The notes: generated by a model from the letters alone, not told the origin. 7,455 nucleotides of DNA from Bacillota bacterium (GCA_023415815.1 JAEZJL010000103.1:1-7455); one strand, 5' to 3'. Positions 1-5,817 are shown, counted from the first letter of the stretch. A program made the numbers and translations.

Positions 1-150
1 TGCGCGATGCCCGGACGTTGCTCGCGGCCGACGATCCGTCATCGCTTCCCGACCGGATTTTCACCGAGCCGCTGGAAACGCTGCTCGCTTGGCCGCCGTT
101 GGCCGGGCAGCTCGGGGTGGCGCCGGCCCGTCTGCCGCCTGACTTTCTTC
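1..150. other. High-GC segment of foreign character, possible partial plus-strand coding sequence
   Basis: Bases 1-140 are about 72% GC by hand count, while 161-240 are about 35%, so composition changes sharply near 140-155. Within the GC-rich part the plus-strand frame starting at base 3 is open from the window edge and has strongly G/C third positions. It reads like real protein, with stretches such as LLAADDPSSLPDRIF and LETLLAWPPLAGQLG, and continues to a TGA at 189-191 after crossing into AT-rich DNA. The same bases read on the minus strand give a low-complexity Ala/Pro/Arg tail on the sensor gene, as expected for an antisense frame. I read this as the end of an unrelated gene joined to the sensor by an assembly chimera or a recombination event. 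I do not recognise the protein family. Confidence 0.5.
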
Positions 151-873
151 GAGATCCCCCAGATTTACGTTTACATCTCCGTGTTCGGTGACGATCTCAT
201 TGTCTTTATTGACAAGAATGTATTTGAATTCATTCAATGCGGACAGGTAGTTCTCTATCGTATTGACGTCCATGATGATAGCCACGCTTCCCAGGCTGGA
301 ATTCAGGTTCTTTATGTCGATGATTTTCCTTACGTAAAAAAAGGTGTTGACGTTGATGGCGATATCGTCGTCGTTGATGCGGCTTCCCGACCAGTAATCG
401 AACGTATCGGAGTCCCGCCATTTCCTGTACCAGTCGAAATCGGTTATCCGGTAGTAATTGGTCACCTGACGGCTCAGGATATTGTCCTTCAGGTCGATGA
501 TGTAGATGCCGTAAATGCTTGTCCTGTACAGCGCTTCCATTTTTAATTCGCTGGTAAGGTTCATGATCGCGAAGAATTCACTGATCGAATCGTCGCTTTT
601 CTTTTTGTCCCTGCTGTCCTTCAAATAGCTCTGGAGCCTGTTATCCACGGAAATATTCGTGGCAACGGCGCTGACGATGTCCAGGTAGCGGCTGATATTG
701 ATCAGAGCCTTACCCGACACATTGTTTACATTGCTGATGATGTTATTTTTAAGGGTATTCTGAAAATTGTAGGTAAATATAAGGCAGACAACCGTCAGCA
801 GGACTAAAAGCAGCAGTCCGTAAATGAGACTTATTTTTCTGCTAAGACTAATGAAAAAGAACCGTTTGAACAT
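61..873 (-). CDS. Truncated YesM-like membrane sensor (N-terminal TM plus extracellular sensory domain), chimeric C-terminus
   Basis: This is the N-terminal half of a membrane sensor resembling YesM-type sensor histidine kinases. From the start at 873 the protein begins MFKRFFFISLSRKI, followed by one hydrophobic membrane segment at about residues 16-36. A mixed extracellular region of about residues 37-240 has the character of a double-Cache sensory domain, including YGIYIIDLKDNI and a late DVNTIENYL segment. A full kinase of this class would be near 580-600 residues with a second TM, HAMP, His-kinase and ATPase domains. None is present. Native sequence stops near residue 240, and the last 30 or so residues to the TGA at 61-63 come from the GC-rich segment. 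An upstream TTG at 966 is in frame but lies inside the promoter. The ATG at 873 has GAGG only 2 bases upstream, so the start is not certain. If the join is an assembly artefact, the real gene is intact elsewhere. Confidence 0.6.
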   Translation of the reverse strand: MFKRFFFISLSRKISLIYGLLLLVLLTVVCLIFTYNFQNTLKNNIISNVNNVSGKALINISRYLDIVSAVATNISVDNRLQSYLKDSRDKKKSDDSISEFFAIMNLTSELKMEALYRTSIYGIYIIDLKDNILSRQVTNYYRITDFDWYRKWRDSDTFDYWSGSRINDDDIAINVNTFFYVRKIIDIKNLNSSLGSVAIIMDVNTIENYLSALNEFKYILVNKDNEIVTEHGDVNVNLGDLEESQAADGPAPPRAARPTAAKRAAFPAAR

Positions 874-936
874 TTCCTCACCCGATCGCCATAAACGAAT
901 GCATCTTAATATTCTTAGCAGAGCCAGTTTATAATC

Positions 937-972
937 ATCATAACACAGGTCATACCGTTCTTGCAAGAACGG
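937..972 (-). promoter_or_regulatory. Sensor-gene promoter with an 18-bp palindromic operator over its -35
   Basis: On the minus strand TTGCAA (966-961) and TATGAT (942-937) are separated by 18 bases, and a TGT directly before the -10 gives an extended -10. The predicted transcript starts near 930, leaving a leader of about 56 nt before the ATG at 873. The -35 lies at the centre of the perfect palindrome CCGTTCTTGCAAGAACGG (955-972). A dimeric repressor bound there would block RNA polymerase. The palindrome has no T-run after it, so it is unlikely to be a terminator. Confidence 0.55.
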
Positions 973-1055
973 CCCTGGGGATGGTTCCGCTGTTCCGGTT
1001 CGCGCCAGACTCCGGGCAAGGGATTCTGCAGGGTGAAAAATTACAAAGGTCTGAA
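967..1055. other. Intergenic stretch, potC to sensor promoter
   Basis: Beyond the palindrome at its left edge and the hairpins at its right edge, I see no gene, RNA or clear regulatory site. Plus-strand reading frames here are not supported by a ribosome binding site or by coding character. Confidence 0.4.
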
Positions 1056-1087
1056 GTTAAAAACAACGATCGCAGGATTCTGTTGTT
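1056..1087 (-). terminator. Possible weak intrinsic terminator downstream of potC
   Basis: On the minus strand AACAAC (1087-1082) pairs with GTTGTT (1067-1062). Two more inner pairs form if one A is bulged, and the stem is followed by TTT then AAC. The stem is AT-rich and the T-run short, so efficiency would be low. It is the second of two hairpins after the end of the pot operon. Confidence 0.35.
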
Positions 1088-1096
1088 TATCAGAAA

Positions 1097-1124
1097 GGCA
1101 GGTATTTTTATATTAATACCCGCC
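1097..1124 (-). terminator. Hairpin overlapping the potC stop codon
   Basis: GGCGGGTATT (1124-1115) pairs with AATACCTGCC (1106-1097) over 10 bp including one G-U, with an 8-nt AT loop. The TAA stop of potC (1115-1113) is at the loop edge. Only TTT follows on the minus strand, so this could be a weak terminator or a structure protecting the 3' end. On the plus strand TTTTT follows after three bases, but no plus-strand gene is seen here. Confidence 0.35.
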
Positions 1125-1916
1125 GCGTTTTTGGGCGCGGTTTTTTATCATATTCGAGACGAGCATTATGAGCAGCGTGCCTATGATGATGACGGTGCAC
1201 AGGGCATTGGCGTCGGGGGACACGCCGGTGCGCACCATGCTGAAGATCTTGATGGGAAGCGTGACGCTGCCGATGCCCGAGGTATAGAAGCTGACCACCA
1301 CATCGTCCAGGGACAGCGTCAGGGCAAGCATGGCGCCGGACATGACGCCTGGCGCGATAATGGGGAGGGTGACGCGTATAAACGTCCTGAAGCGGGTGGC
1401 CCCGAGGTCCATCGCCGCCTCCTCCATGGAATTTTCAAAACCGGCTACCCTGGAGCGCACGGTTATGACCACAAACGGCAATGAGAAGGTCACATGGGCG
1501 ATAATGAGCGTGGTCATGCCGATGGTGATTTTGAACATGGTGAAAAAGGCAAGCAGCGATATGCCCATTACGATTTCCGGGATAACAATGGGGATATACA
1601 GCAGGGAGTCCACGACGCTTTTGCCTTTGAAGGCGTACTTGTACATGCCCACCGCCGCAATCGTACCGATAAACACGGTCAAAACCGTGCTTGCGGCGGC
1701 GACGATCAGCGTATTTTTAAAGGCCTCCATCAGGGCCTGATTTTCAAGCATCCTTGAATACCATGCAAAGGTGAAGCCCTTGAACTCGATGTTCAGTTTG
1801 GAAGTGTTGAAGGAAAAAAAGATCACCACCAGGATCGGGAGATAGAGGAATAAAAACATCAATCCCGCAAATACCGCCGAGGTCGCCTTGACCAGCTTCT
1901 TTTTTCTCTTTCTCAC
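1113..1916 (-). CDS. potC: PotC, polyamine ABC transporter permease
   Basis: This is the second inner-membrane permease of a spermidine/putrescine ABC importer. At 267 residues it matches the usual PotC length. After a basic N-terminus (MRKRKKKLVK) the first membrane segment is at about residues 13-36, with others near 68-92, 103-127, 133-153, 187-207 and 238-257. The EAA loop that docks on the ATPase is clear at about 164-184, with EEAAMDLGA followed by a conserved Gly in APGVMSG. The following stretch around LSLDDVVVSF (199-210) and PIKIFSMVRTGVSP (221-234) is characteristic of PotC. The start is GTG at 1916, set by AAGGAGGG (1930-1923) 6 bases upstream. The gap from potB is 19 bp, so it is the last gene of the operon, followed by two weak hairpins. 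Family assignment is firm. Exact substrate is inferred. Confidence 0.95.
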   Translation of the reverse strand: MRKRKKKLVKATSAVFAGLMFLFLYLPILVVIFFSFNTSKLNIEFKGFTFAWYSRMLENQALMEAFKNTLIVAAASTVLTVFIGTIAAVGMYKYAFKGKSVVDSLLYIPIVIPEIVMGISLLAFFTMFKITIGMTTLIIAHVTFSLPFVVITVRSRVAGFENSMEEAAMDLGATRFRTFIRVTLPIIAPGVMSGAMLALTLSLDDVVVSFYTSGIGSVTLPIKIFSMVRTGVSPDANALCTVIIIGTLLIMLVSNMIKNRAQKRGGY

Positions 1917-1935
1917 AGATATCCCTCCTTCGCGT

Positions 1936-2793
1936 TCACGCCATATCTTCCAGTCTGCCGCCCACGCGCCTGTATAGCCTCATGAGCAGGATCGTGAGAA
2001 GTATCAGCATGATGGACAGCGCAGCGCCGAACGGCCAGTTTCTGGCTGTTATGAACTGGTTGTTTATAAGATTTCCTATCATCATCGCCTTGCTGCCTCC
2101 CATGATGTCCGTTATAAAAAAATAGCTCATCGTCGGTATAAAGACCTGTATGATGCCTGCAAATATCCCGGGAAATGTCAGGGGCAGCGTCACCCTCAAA
2201 AAGGACCTGTAAGGTTTGGCTCCCAGGTCGCTTGCAGCCTCCAGCAAGGAATTCTCAAGCTTCTCAAGGGAGCTGTACAGCGGCAGCACCATGAAGGGGA
2301 ACAGGGTGTACACCATGCCGATCATGACTGCGCCGTCATTGTAAAGCAGCTGCAGCGGCTGGCTTATGACCCCGAGCATGGCCAGGAATTTGTTTAATAG
2401 CCCGTCGTTTCGCAGTATCGTAATCCAGCCGTAGGTCCTTATAAGCGAATTCGTCCAGAAAGGCAGCATGACCAGCATGACCAGGACGACCTTCAATTTT
2501 TTGCTCGTTTTTGTGATGATATAGGCAAGCGGATAGCCCAGCAACAGGCAAAACACCGTCACAAGCAAGGCTATCCACGCGGATTTCAAGAAAATCCGCA
2601 CATAGAGGAGCTGAAACATGCCCGTGTAATTGTCAAGTGTAAAGGCAGGGACTACTCCGCCGTAGGTTCCCTTTTTAAAAAAGCTTATGGCGAGGACGTA
2701 TATCACCGGCAGAAGCACGAATACGCAAAGCCAAAAAACCACCGGCCCGACCATTATAAAAAGCGCAGCAAGTTTTTTAAAGCTTCTTTTCAT
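1936..2793 (-). CDS. potB: PotB, polyamine ABC transporter permease
   Basis: This is the first membrane permease of the importer and would pair with PotC to form the channel. The 285 residues include membrane segments at about 8-36, 66-92, 101-117, 150-172, 205-228 and 254-272. The EAA coupling motif lies at about 184-203 (LLEAASDLGAKPY then RVTLPLTFPG). The periplasm-facing region VFIPTMSYFFITDIMGG (about 217-233) and the later NLINNQF are typical of PotB rather than PotC. Its ATG (2793-2791) overlaps the TGA of potA (2792-2790) as ATGA, indicating translational coupling, and a GGTGAAGGA-type site inside the end of potA serves as ribosome binding site. Nothing in it looks broken. Confidence 0.95.
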   Translation of the reverse strand: MKRSFKKLAALFIMVGPVVFWLCVFVLLPVIYVLAISFFKKGTYGGVVPAFTLDNYTGMFQLLYVRIFLKSAWIALLVTVFCLLLGYPLAYIITKTSKKLKVVLVMLVMLPFWTNSLIRTYGWITILRNDGLLNKFLAMLGVISQPLQLLYNDGAVMIGMVYTLFPFMVLPLYSSLEKLENSLLEAASDLGAKPYRSFLRVTLPLTFPGIFAGIIQVFIPTMSYFFITDIMGGSKAMMIGNLINNQFITARNWPFGAALSIMLILLTILLMRLYRRVGGRLEDMA

Positions 2794-3923
2794 TCCTTCA
2801 CCTCGATCCGGGGCAGGGTCTCTATCAGGTTATACAGCTTTTCCTCTTCGGTGTGCATGACCACCGCGTCGTTGTTTTCCCAGTAAAGGTAGACCTCGCT
2901 TCCCGCCTCGTAGATCTCCGAGCCCGACAGGGAATTCAGCTTCAGCTCCTGCCCGTTTGGGATCTCAACAACGGTTTTGATGACGGAGCCCGTATATATG
3001 TGCTCTTTGATCACGCCTCTGATGCTGAAGCCCTCCACCGCGATCCTGGAGCACTTGAGCTTTTCCGGCCGTATGGAGACATAGATGATCTCCTCCTCGT
3101 TGAAGCCGGCGGCGTGGGCGATTACCCTTCCCGTTTCGAATAGGATCGTAAGCGTGTTTCCTTCGACTTTTTCAACATACGCCTCCAGAATGTTCGACTC
3201 CCCGATAAAATCGGCGACGAACTTTGAAGCGGGATGCTCGTATATTTCGGCGGGCGTCCCCACCTGCTCCAGCACGCCTCCGTTCATGACGGCGATGCGG
3301 TCGCTCATCGTCAGGGCCTCCTCCTGGTCGTGGGTTACATATACAAAGGTGATGCCGAGCTTTTTCTGCAAATGCTTCAATTCGACCTGCATCTGCTTGC
3401 GCAGCTTCAGGTCCAGGGCTCCCAGCGGTTCATCCAGCAGGAGCACCTTGGGCCTGTTGACCAGCGCCCTGGCGATTGCCACGCGCTGCTTCTGGCCGCC
3501 GGACATCTGCGAGGGCATGCGCTTTTCAAAGCCGTTGAGCTGGACCAGTGAAAGCATTTCCGCCACGCGCCTGCGTATCTCGTCCTTTTTGACCCTCTTT
3601 TCGACCAGTCCGAAGGCCGTGTTGTCAAAGACATTCATATGCGGGAACAGGGCGTAGTTTTGGAAAACCGTATTGATACTGCGCTCATACGGCTCCTTAT
3701 CCTCGACGTTCTCGCCCTCCACCCGTATCGTACCGCCGCTCACCTCCTCAAAGCCTGCGATCATTCGGAGCGTCGTGGTCTTTCCGCACCCCGAGGGTCC
3801 GAGCAGCGTCAGGAATTCTCCCGGCCTGATTTTAAGGTTAAGGCTCTTGACGACCCTGTTGCCGTCAAAATATTTATCCACATCAATTAACTCGACAATT
3901 GCGTCATCAGAGGCATGTGCCAT
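2790..3923 (-). CDS. potA: PotA, polyamine ABC transporter ATP-binding subunit
   Basis: This cytoplasmic ATPase powers the importer. Its 377 residues carry all ABC motifs in order: Walker A GPSGCGKTT (42-50), Q-loop Gln near 88 in VFQNYALFPH, signature SGGQKQR (141-147), Walker B VLLLDEP (160-166), D-loop GALD (168-171) and H-loop His 198 in VTHDQEEAL. The remaining 140 or so C-terminal residues form the TOBE-type regulatory region usual for PotA/MalK-like subunits, including SIRPEKL near 283-289. The ATG at 3923 follows AAGGAGG (3937-3931) by 7 bases. It starts 31 bp after the PII-like gene and overlaps potB by 4 bp. General family and complex membership are certain. Polyamine specificity follows from the matching PotB, PotC and PotD. 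Confidence 0.95.
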   Translation of the reverse strand: MAHASDDAIVELIDVDKYFDGNRVVKSLNLKIRPGEFLTLLGPSGCGKTTTLRMIAGFEEVSGGTIRVEGENVEDKEPYERSINTVFQNYALFPHMNVFDNTAFGLVEKRVKKDEIRRRVAEMLSLVQLNGFEKRMPSQMSGGQKQRVAIARALVNRPKVLLLDEPLGALDLKLRKQMQVELKHLQKKLGITFVYVTHDQEEALTMSDRIAVMNGGVLEQVGTPAEIYEHPASKFVADFIGESNILEAYVEKVEGNTLTILFETGRVIAHAAGFNEEEIIYVSIRPEKLKCSRIAVEGFSIRGVIKEHIYTGSVIKTVVEIPNGQELKLNSLSGSEIYEAGSEVYLYWENNDAVVMHTEEEKLYNLIETLPRIEVKE

Positions 3924-3954
3924 TGTTTTTCCTCCTTAAAGGAAGGTATCGGGG

Positions 3955-4293
3955 TTATAAGGTCTTCTCTCCTCTTTCGCCGGTGCGTATGCGCATGACA
4001 TCCAGAACCTCCGATATGAAGACCTTTCCGTCTCCTACGTTGCCTGTAGAGAGTACCTCGTGGATCTCTGTCAGGATACTTTCCATGTCCTCGTCCCATA
4101 CGACGGTCATCACATGCACCTTCGGAAGAAGGTTTATATCCAGATCCATGCCTTCAAACTCCTTGATCACGCCCTTCTGGTGCCCGCAGCCCATTACGGG
4201 GGTTACGGTCATTCCCATATATTCGTTCTTGGCGAGGAGCTTTTTTAAGGCGCCAAGCTTATCCGGGCGCGTAATTATCTCAAGCTTTTTCAT
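3955..4293 (-). CDS. PII (GlnB/GlnK-type) signalling protein inside the pot operon, lacking Tyr-51
   Basis: At 112 residues this has exactly the classic GlnB/GlnK length, and key positions align without gaps to E. coli GlnB numbering as I recall it. The C-terminal signature is complete: TGNVGDGKVF (83-92) and RIRTGE (101-106). Nucleotide-contacting Gln39, Lys58, Gly87-Lys90, Arg101 and Arg103 are present, so ATP/ADP binding is expected. In the T-loop (GVIKEFEGMDLDINLLPK, about 41-58) the positions of Tyr46 and Tyr51 are Phe and Leu, so GlnD-type uridylylation is not possible there. It lies between potD and potA, 31 bp from potA, with AAAGGGG 8 bases before the ATG. The context suggests it regulates the transporter directly, perhaps through PotA. 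I recall a Firmicutes PII subfamily called PotN encoded in pot operons, and this may belong to it. That is memory, not a search. The partner and the effector are inferred. Confidence 0.9.
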   Translation of the reverse strand: MKKLEIITRPDKLGALKKLLAKNEYMGMTVTPVMGCGHQKGVIKEFEGMDLDINLLPKVHVMTVVWDEDMESILTEIHEVLSTGNVGDGKVFISEVLDVMRIRTGERGEKTL

Positions 4294-4311
4294 AAGAATA
4301 ACCCCTTTCTG

Positions 4312-4336
4312 CCGGGCAAGCTTCTTCCATGCCCGG
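4312..4336 (-). other. Intergenic hairpin between potD and the PII-like gene
   Basis: CCGGGCA (4336-4330) pairs with TGCCCGG (4318-4312), a perfect 7-bp GC-rich stem with an 11-nt loop, in the 63-bp gap after the potD stop. No T-run follows, so it is not a standard terminator. It could stabilise a processed potD mRNA and allow more binding protein than permease, as is common in ABC importer operons. That role is inference. Confidence 0.5.
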
Positions 4337-4356
4337 TATAGCCATATTGTAATCTC

Positions 4357-5421
4357 CTACTGTACCGATTTTATTTCCGACCATATCTTGTCGAAAGCGC
4401 TGACGGCGTCTCCGGCATCCTCTGTCAAAACGGCCTTTCTGACCTGTTCGGAGGGGACATTGCTGGCCGGGCAATCCATGTAGGTCTTGCTGAGGTATTG
4501 TTCGGCAGCCTTGTTCGGATTGGTATAGGGGTACTCGTCGGAAATCAGCTTGCTGGTCTGAGGGTCGAGCACGTAATTGATGAAGCTCTCCGCCGCCTTC
4601 TTATGCTTCGCGCCCTCTGTTACGGCGAAATTGTCAATCGCCATGCTGACGCCCTCCTTCGGCCACGCTATCTGTATATCCGGGTTTTCCTGCATCGCGA
4701 GCGCCGCTTCGCCGTTCCATATGAGTCCGGCCGAGGTCTCTCCGCTGATCATTTTGGTTTTGGGGCTGTCGCTGTCGTATGCCTTGACATTTGGTATCAG
4801 CTTGAGCAGCCATTCCTTGGCCTCGTCGAGCTTGGCCTGGTCCGTCTCGTTGAAGGAATAGCCGAGCGCCATAAGAGCGATTCCTATAAGCTCCCTCGAG
4901 TCGTCAACCATTACCAGGCTTCCCTTCAGCCGGGGGTCAAGCAAATCGTTGTAGCTTTTTATTTCTACGGGACATGTTTTAGTATTCACAGCCAGCAGGG
5001 TGAAGCTGACCATATACGGCGCCGTATATACGTTGCCCTTGTCGAAATCCATGTTGAGTATGTCGGGATTGATGTTCTTGATATTCGGGATGTTCGCCTG
5101 GTCCAGCGGCTGTATGAGCTTCTGCTGCACCATTGCGTTGATGACATAGTTGCTGGGTACTACGAGGTCGTACTGGGAGTTTCCGCCGGCCATAAGCTTG
5201 GCAAGCATTTCCTCATTGGAGGCGTACGTCGCCATCTTCACCTCTATGCCGTACTTCTCCGTAAAACCGTCGAGCACCGATTGCGGTATATATTCGCTCC
5301 AGCTGAATATATCCAATTCTTTTTCGGCGCCGCCTCCGGCCGCCTTATCGGCGGAGCCGCAGCCGGTAAAAACCGACGCTGTAATCACAGCGGTTAAAAT
5401 TATCAACAGGACCTTTTTCAT
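4357..5421 (-). CDS. potD: PotD-like polyamine-binding lipoprotein
   Basis: This is the extracytoplasmic solute-binding lipoprotein that delivers substrate to PotBC. From the start at 5421 it has 354 residues. MKKVLLIILTAVITASVF is a lipoprotein signal, with a TGC lipobox and Cys21 as the lipid anchor. The mature protein is a two-lobed periplasmic-binding fold of the spermidine/putrescine family: FSWSEYIP (39-46), VVPSNYV (87-93), VDDSREL (172-178), LIWNGEAA (233-240) and WPKEG (253-257). Compared with E. coli PotD from memory, ligand residues match at Trp41, Glu43, Tyr44, Ser90, Tyr92, Asp174, Glu177, Trp235 and Asp263. The aromatic expected at PotD Trp255 is Ala261 here, which may alter specificity. 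The start follows AAGGAGGT (5436-5429) by 7 bases. The ATG at 5454 lacks such a site and would spoil the signal peptide. It is the first gene of the operon, behind a long structured leader. Confidence 0.93.
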   Translation of the reverse strand: MKKVLLIILTAVITASVFTGCGSADKAAGGGAEKELDIFSWSEYIPQSVLDGFTEKYGIEVKMATYASNEEMLAKLMAGGNSQYDLVVPSNYVINAMVQQKLIQPLDQANIPNIKNINPDILNMDFDKGNVYTAPYMVSFTLLAVNTKTCPVEIKSYNDLLDPRLKGSLVMVDDSRELIGIALMALGYSFNETDQAKLDEAKEWLLKLIPNVKAYDSDSPKTKMISGETSAGLIWNGEAALAMQENPDIQIAWPKEGVSMAIDNFAVTEGAKHKKAAESFINYVLDPQTSKLISDEYPYTNPNKAAEQYLSKTYMDCPASNVPSEQVRKAVLTEDAGDAVSAFDKIWSEIKSVQ

Positions 5422-5456
5422 ACGAATTACCTCCTTAATTAATGGCAAAAACACTC

Positions 5457-5533
5457 GCGTCCCGGCCGATTGCTCCGGTTAAAAATCCGAGGCCGACACG
5501 CCTTCCGTATTTACGCTTCCGGCGTTACGCCGG
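5457..5533 (-). promoter_or_regulatory. GC-rich structured spacer between the leader terminator and potD
   Basis: Two hairpins lie between the leader terminator and the potD ribosome binding site. TCCGGCG and CGCCGGA enclose a TAA loop within about 5518-5534. GCGTGTCGGCC (5501-5491) pairs with GGCCGGGACGC (5467-5457) with one G-G mismatch and one G-U. The second ends about 20 bases before the Shine-Dalgarno site. Neither clearly hides that site, so their role is unknown. They may be mRNA-stabilising or part of the antiterminated state. Confidence 0.4.
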
Positions 5534-5540
5534 ATTTACT

Positions 5541-5595
5541 TAAATAAAAAATCTCTCATTGTCTTTTTGTCCGCACAACAAAACACAATGAGAGA
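5541..5595 (-). terminator. Strong intrinsic terminator in the potD leader (attenuator)
   Basis: On the minus strand TCTCTCATTGT (5595-5585) pairs perfectly with ACAATGAGAGA (5562-5552) over 11 bp, and TTTTGT/ACAAAA forms an inner 6-bp stem with a TGTGCGG loop. TTTTTTATTT follows immediately. This is the strongest terminator in the window. It sits after the potD promoter and about 120 nt before the start codon, so it can end most transcripts unless bypassed. That is the usual layout of attenuation or a transcriptional riboswitch. Confidence 0.85.
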
Positions 5596-5707
5596 CTTCT
5601 TTGTTAGGTTATTTATATACGGTCATGGTATATAAATGACGAAGCTTCACAATTTCTAAATGAAGCCACCTTGCTCATCAAGGATATAAAAATATTAAGT
5701 TAACTTA
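5596..5707 (-). ncRNA. potD leader RNA with three hairpins: candidate riboswitch or attenuator sensor
   Basis: Between the predicted transcription start (about 5707) and the terminator are three hairpins on the minus strand. CCTTG/CAAGG with loop ATGAG is at 5683-5669. GCTTCA/TGAAGC with an 11-nt loop is at 5666-5644. ATTTATATAC/GTATATAAAT, a perfect 10-bp stem with a 7-nt loop, is at 5637-5611. The last can extend to 13 bp with one mismatch, and GTCAT/ATGAC offers a competing fold. I compared it from memory with T-box, purine, lysine, glycine, TPP, SAM, guanidine, preQ1, c-di-GMP, glutamine and fluoride elements and saw no match. The class and the ligand are unknown. A protein-binding or ribosome-mediated attenuator remains possible, although no leader peptide is obvious. 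Confidence 0.5.
5696..5707. promoter_or_regulatory. 12-bp palindrome at the potD transcription start
   Basis: TAAGTTAACTTA is a perfect 12-bp palindrome placed at the start site predicted from the potD promoter. It could be a repressor operator. It is AT-rich, so chance is a real alternative. Confidence 0.3.
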
Positions 5708-5713
5708 TTTATT

Positions 5714-5742
5714 ATTTTAGCACAGGTATTTCCCCGTTTCAA
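5714..5742 (-). promoter_or_regulatory. Sigma-A promoter of the pot operon
   Basis: On the minus strand TTGAAA (5742-5737) and TAAAAT (5719-5714) are separated by exactly 17 bases, and TGC precedes the -10 as an extended -10 element. Each hexamer differs from consensus at one position. The start would be near 5707, giving a leader of about 286 nt before potD, which fits the terminator and hairpins seen there. Confidence 0.75.
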
Positions 5743-5760
5743 TAAACCACGGGCCAAAAA

Positions 5761-5793
5761 GCGCATAAGTCCGTTAATACAGCGCATAAGTCC
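5761..5793. repeat. 12-bp direct repeat, 21-bp period, upstream of the pot promoter
   Basis: GCGCATAAGTCC occurs at 5761-5772 and again, identical, at 5782-5793, separated by GTTAATACA. The 21-bp period is two helical turns, so a protein would meet both copies on the same face of the DNA. Relative to the predicted start they lie near -60 and -81, the usual zone for an activator. The pair is enclosed by a CGGGCCA/TGGCCCG inverted repeat (5750-5756 and 5801-5807). The latter could make a long-looped hairpin in the aldehyde dehydrogenase transcript. Confidence 0.6.
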
Positions 5794-5817
5794 AAACCGC
5801 TGGCCCGCCGCCGGAGG

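Noticed and set aside
7..546. Plus-strand open frame of 179 codons at the left edge
   Set aside because: It crosses the compositional junction and most of it is antisense to the sensor. The better plus-strand frame in the GC-rich part starts at base 3.
874..966. Sensor start at the TTG at 966
   Set aside because: That codon is inside the -35 and palindrome, and the added 31 residues would be translated from the promoter and leader.
4498..5397. Long plus-strand open frame of 299 codons opposite potD
   Set aside because: It lies wholly antisense to a convincing PotD, has no ribosome binding site, and its protein lacks family features.
5669..5690. CTTGATGAG in the potD leader as a hammerhead ribozyme core
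   Set aside because: The core has an extra base compared with CUGAUGA, and no GAAA strand with matching helices is seen.
5541..5707. T-box leader
   Set aside because: There is no T-box sequence like GGGUGGNACCGCG, and polyamine transporters are not usual T-box targets.
5761..5793. Start of a CRISPR array
   Set aside because: Only two 12-bp copies with a 9-bp spacer are present, too short and too few, and no cas genes are nearby.
5756..5810. Intrinsic terminator for the aldehyde dehydrogenase gene
   Set aside because: The T5 run at 5760-5756 follows only a 4-bp GCGC/GCGC stem, and the CGGGCCA/TGGCCCG arms have a 44-nt loop with the T-run inside the hairpin rather than after it.
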